From an uncultured Verrucomicrobiota bacterium (lineage in GTDB: Bacteria > Verrucomicrobiota > Kiritimatiellia > RFP12 > UBA1067), in contig CALYTX010000070.1 of NCBI GenBank assembly GCA_945487985.1, positions 1 to 7,100 on the forward strand: 7,100 bases of DNA. Reading direction: 5' to 3'. The notes below the pieces were generated by a model. It was not told the origin of the DNA. It worked only from the letters and a program-made list of their open reading frames with translations, and ran no database searches. Shown here piece by piece: positions 5,636 through 7,100 of the stretch; position 1 is the stretch's first letter, and every line of letters starts with the position of its first letter. The position numbers and the translations under genes were made by a program.

Positions 5636-7100
5636 ATGCGCGCGAAGAAAATACATTTCATGGGCGTGGGCGGCGTGGGAATGGCTGCCCTCGCCGTTTT
5701 GGTCAAGGCCCAGGGCGCGGATGTTTCCGGCTGCGACAAGACATCCTCTCCGCGCACCCGGTGGCTTGAATCGAAGGGTATTCCCGTTGCCATCGGCCAC
5801 GACGAACGGCATCTTGCCGGTGTTGACGAGGTGATAGTGACGCCAGCCGTTCACGGCGATATTCCCGAGCTGTTGGCCGCCAAGCGCGTGCGCTATCGCG
5901 GCGAAGTGCTCGCGCAAATAGTCAGCTCGCGCGAAAGTATTGCGGTGTGCGGTTCACACGGCAAAACAACCACCGCTACTTATATCGCGCGGCTGCTGCG
6001 CGCTCTCGGCGAGGATGCAGCCTGGGCCATTGGTGGGGAAACGGGTAGCTTCCCTGTCGCTGGGCAGGGCGAAGGAGTGCTGGTTGTCGAGGCAGATGAA
6101 TCTGATGGCACGCTCGCCCTGTACCATCCCGCGCTGCTTGTTGTCACCAACTGTGAATACGACCATCCCGATTATTTCAAGACGCCCGAGGATTATTTCG
6201 CCTGCTACGAGACCGCGCGGAAGAATGCGCGTGAAACAATCGAAAGCGAAAGCTTGGGCGGGCTGGAAGAGCTTTTCGGCGACGCGAGCTGGGTTGCGGC
6301 ACTTGCGCCCCACAACCGCAGGAACGCGCGCGCAGCCGTCGAGGTTGCGCTTCGTCGCGGACACTCGCTCGCGGCGATCGGCAAGGTGCTTCCCGGCATT
6401 GCCGCCGAGCTGCCAGACCGGCGATTCCAGCAAATTTACCCGCCCTCTTCGTTTGTCTCCGCGCAGCCCCCCGCGGCGTATGTGATTGCCGATTACGCTC
6501 ACCATCCAACTGAGATGAAGTGCGCCATCGCCATGGCGCGCGCTCGTTGCAAGGGGCGGTTGCGCGTATTGTTCCAACCCCATCGCTATTCGCGCACCAA
6601 GGCGCTTATCAAGGACTTTCCCGCCGCATTCGCAGGGGTCGATGAAGTTGTGTTTTGTCCTGTCTACGCCGCCTTTGAGCATCTGCTGGAAGGGGGGCAG
6701 AGCGCTGATTTGTACAAAGAATGCCGCGAAAGGACAATGTCCGACGCTGGGAATACGCGTTACTATCTTTCGCGTTCTTGCCGGGAGGCGTGGGAACATG
6801 CTCGCAATTCGATGTCCGGAGGAGATGTAACACTGTTGCTTGGCGCGGGCGACATCATCGATCTTGCCGATGAAGTTCGCAGGGATCTGGAAGCCAAATT
6901 TGGTGCGCGGTCGAACCCGGCGGCGTTTGCTGCGCCGGTTCGACATTTTGTCATCGGGGCAGGAACGAACACTTGGAAAAGCGATTTGACCCTTTCCGAG
7001 AAATATGTGCAGACAGACGGGCCGGCCGCACGTGCCGGCGTTGCGCTCCTCGCTGACCATCCCGGGCTTATGCCGTGGATGGCTGGAATCCCCGGCACTG
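5636..7100 (+). CDS. murC: UDP-N-acetylmuramate--L-alanine ligase MurC fused to MurB-like domain (runs off window)
   Basis: MurC adds L-Ala to UDP-MurNAc, the first stem-peptide step, in the cytoplasm. Motifs in order: UDP-binding HFMGVGGVGMAALA (7-20), P-loop CGSHGKTTT (105-113), EADESDG (152-158), TNCEYDHPDYF (171-181), HNRRNARAA (226-234; usually GRHNxxNALAA), DRRF (261-264), IADYAHHPTE (284-293), FQPHRYSRT (313-321) and LLLGAGDI (400-407). Between the DH motif and the HN motif there are about 49 residues, against about 93 in E. coli MurC, so the central domain is some 44 residues shorter. The reading frame continues without a stop past the normal MurC end (about 422) into a MurB-like segment that is still open at the window edge (488 codons seen). 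The ATG at 5636 directly precedes the first beta strand; a nearby ATG at 5624 is followed at once by TGA. No Shine-Dalgarno is evident. Confidence 0.93.
   Translation, partial: MRAKKIHFMGVGGVGMAALAVLVKAQGADVSGCDKTSSPRTRWLESKGIPVAIGHDERHLAGVDEVIVTPAVHGDIPELLAAKRVRYRGEVLAQIVSSRESIAVCGSHGKTTTATYIARLLRALGEDAAWAIGGETGSFPVAGQGEGVLVVEADESDGTLALYHPALLVVTNCEYDHPDYFKTPEDYFACYETARKNARETIESESLGGLEELFGDASWVAALAPHNRRNARAAVEVALRRGHSLAAIGKVLPGIAAELPDRRFQQIYPPSSFVSAQPPAAYVIADYAHHPTEMKCAIAMARARCKGRLRVLFQPHRYSRTKALIKDFPAAFAGVDEVVFCPVYAAFEHLLEGGQSADLYKECRERTMSDAGNTRYYLSRSCREAWEHARNSMSGGDVTLLLGAGDIIDLADEVRRDLEAKFGARSNPAAFAAPVRHFVIGAGTNTWKSDLTLSEKYVQTDGPAARAGVALLADHPGLMPWMAGIPGT
6905..7100 (+). other. murB: MurB-like (UDP-N-acetylenolpyruvoylglucosamine reductase) segment of the fused protein, partial
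   Basis: Residues of about 424-488 of the murC reading frame resemble MurB, the FAD enzyme that makes UDP-MurNAc, MurC's substrate. Visible are FVIGAGTNTWKSD (438-450; MurB usually has VLGGGSNLLVSD) and GLMPWMAGIPGT (477-488; usually GLExLAGIPGTVGG). The usual N-terminal TTFRxGG motif is absent: only about 15 residues separate the MurC end from the GAGTN loop, where MurB normally has about 45. GAGTN to AGIPG spans 47 residues against about 66 in E. coli. The match is short but its two motifs are in the correct order, and murB commonly follows murC in dcw clusters. The rest of the domain lies outside. Whether it binds FAD cannot be judged. Confidence 0.72.

Noticed and set aside
5594..5917. 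N-terminal extension of ddl to an upstream in-frame start
   Set aside because: It would run through the promoter into the antisense of murC; the Ddl fold begins at the ATG at 5593.
6160..6320. Frameshift as the cause of the short MurC centre
   Set aside because: Codon-by-codon reading stays in one frame from P-loop to the C-terminal domain; no motif appears in another frame.
5954..7060. Long minus-strand open frame opposite murC
   Set aside because: The plus strand encodes unmistakable MurC motifs over the same bases; the antisense product shows no family pattern.

Overview
This window carries most of a bacterial division and cell wall (dcw) cluster, arranged in an unusual way. Five genes run leftward (minus strand) in the order ddl > ftsQ > ftsA > ftsZ > mutL. 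One gene runs rightward (plus strand): murC, fused in frame to a MurB-like segment. Both murC(B) and mutL run off the window. All protein genes are packed head to tail or overlap, and no stretch over 50 bases is empty. I see no RNA genes, mobile elements or CRISPR arrays.

Organism: GC content looks fairly high (roughly high fifties percent by eye). FtsZ and MutL are divergent but recognisable, and the cluster keeps the neighbour order murC, murB, ddl, ftsQ, ftsA, ftsZ. That order is widespread in bacteria and is known in Verrucomicrobia and relatives. The divergent FtsZ and the MurC-MurB fusion make a member of the PVC group (Verrucomicrobiota or Lentisphaerota type) my best guess. This is an inference, with no marker gene to settle it.

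Layout: 1-1499 holds mutL (mismatch repair; the C-terminal end is outside). 1514-2626 holds ftsZ, with altered GTPase residues but an intact C-terminal tail. 2614-3819 holds ftsA, complete with its membrane-targeting helix. 3816-4673 holds ftsQ. 4700-5593 holds ddl (D-Ala-D-Ala ligase). 5594-5635 is a 42-base divergent promoter region built on a perfect inverted repeat that carries an extended -10 element on each strand. 5636-7100 holds murC, whose middle domain is shortened, followed by the start of a compressed MurB domain.

How they work together: MurC (with MurB, if active) and Ddl make the cytoplasmic peptidoglycan precursor and its D-Ala-D-Ala end. FtsZ forms the division ring, FtsA anchors it to the membrane through the FtsZ tail, and FtsQ links the ring to septal wall synthesis. 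Overlaps of 4 and 13 bases couple ftsQ-ftsA and ftsA-ftsZ. mutL is attached to the end of this operon with a 14-base gap.

Points most worth a second look: the non-canonical catalytic loop of FtsZ, the MurC-MurB fusion with missing segments in both halves, the mirror-image promoter giving near-leaderless transcripts both ways, and the degenerate nuclease motif in MutL.
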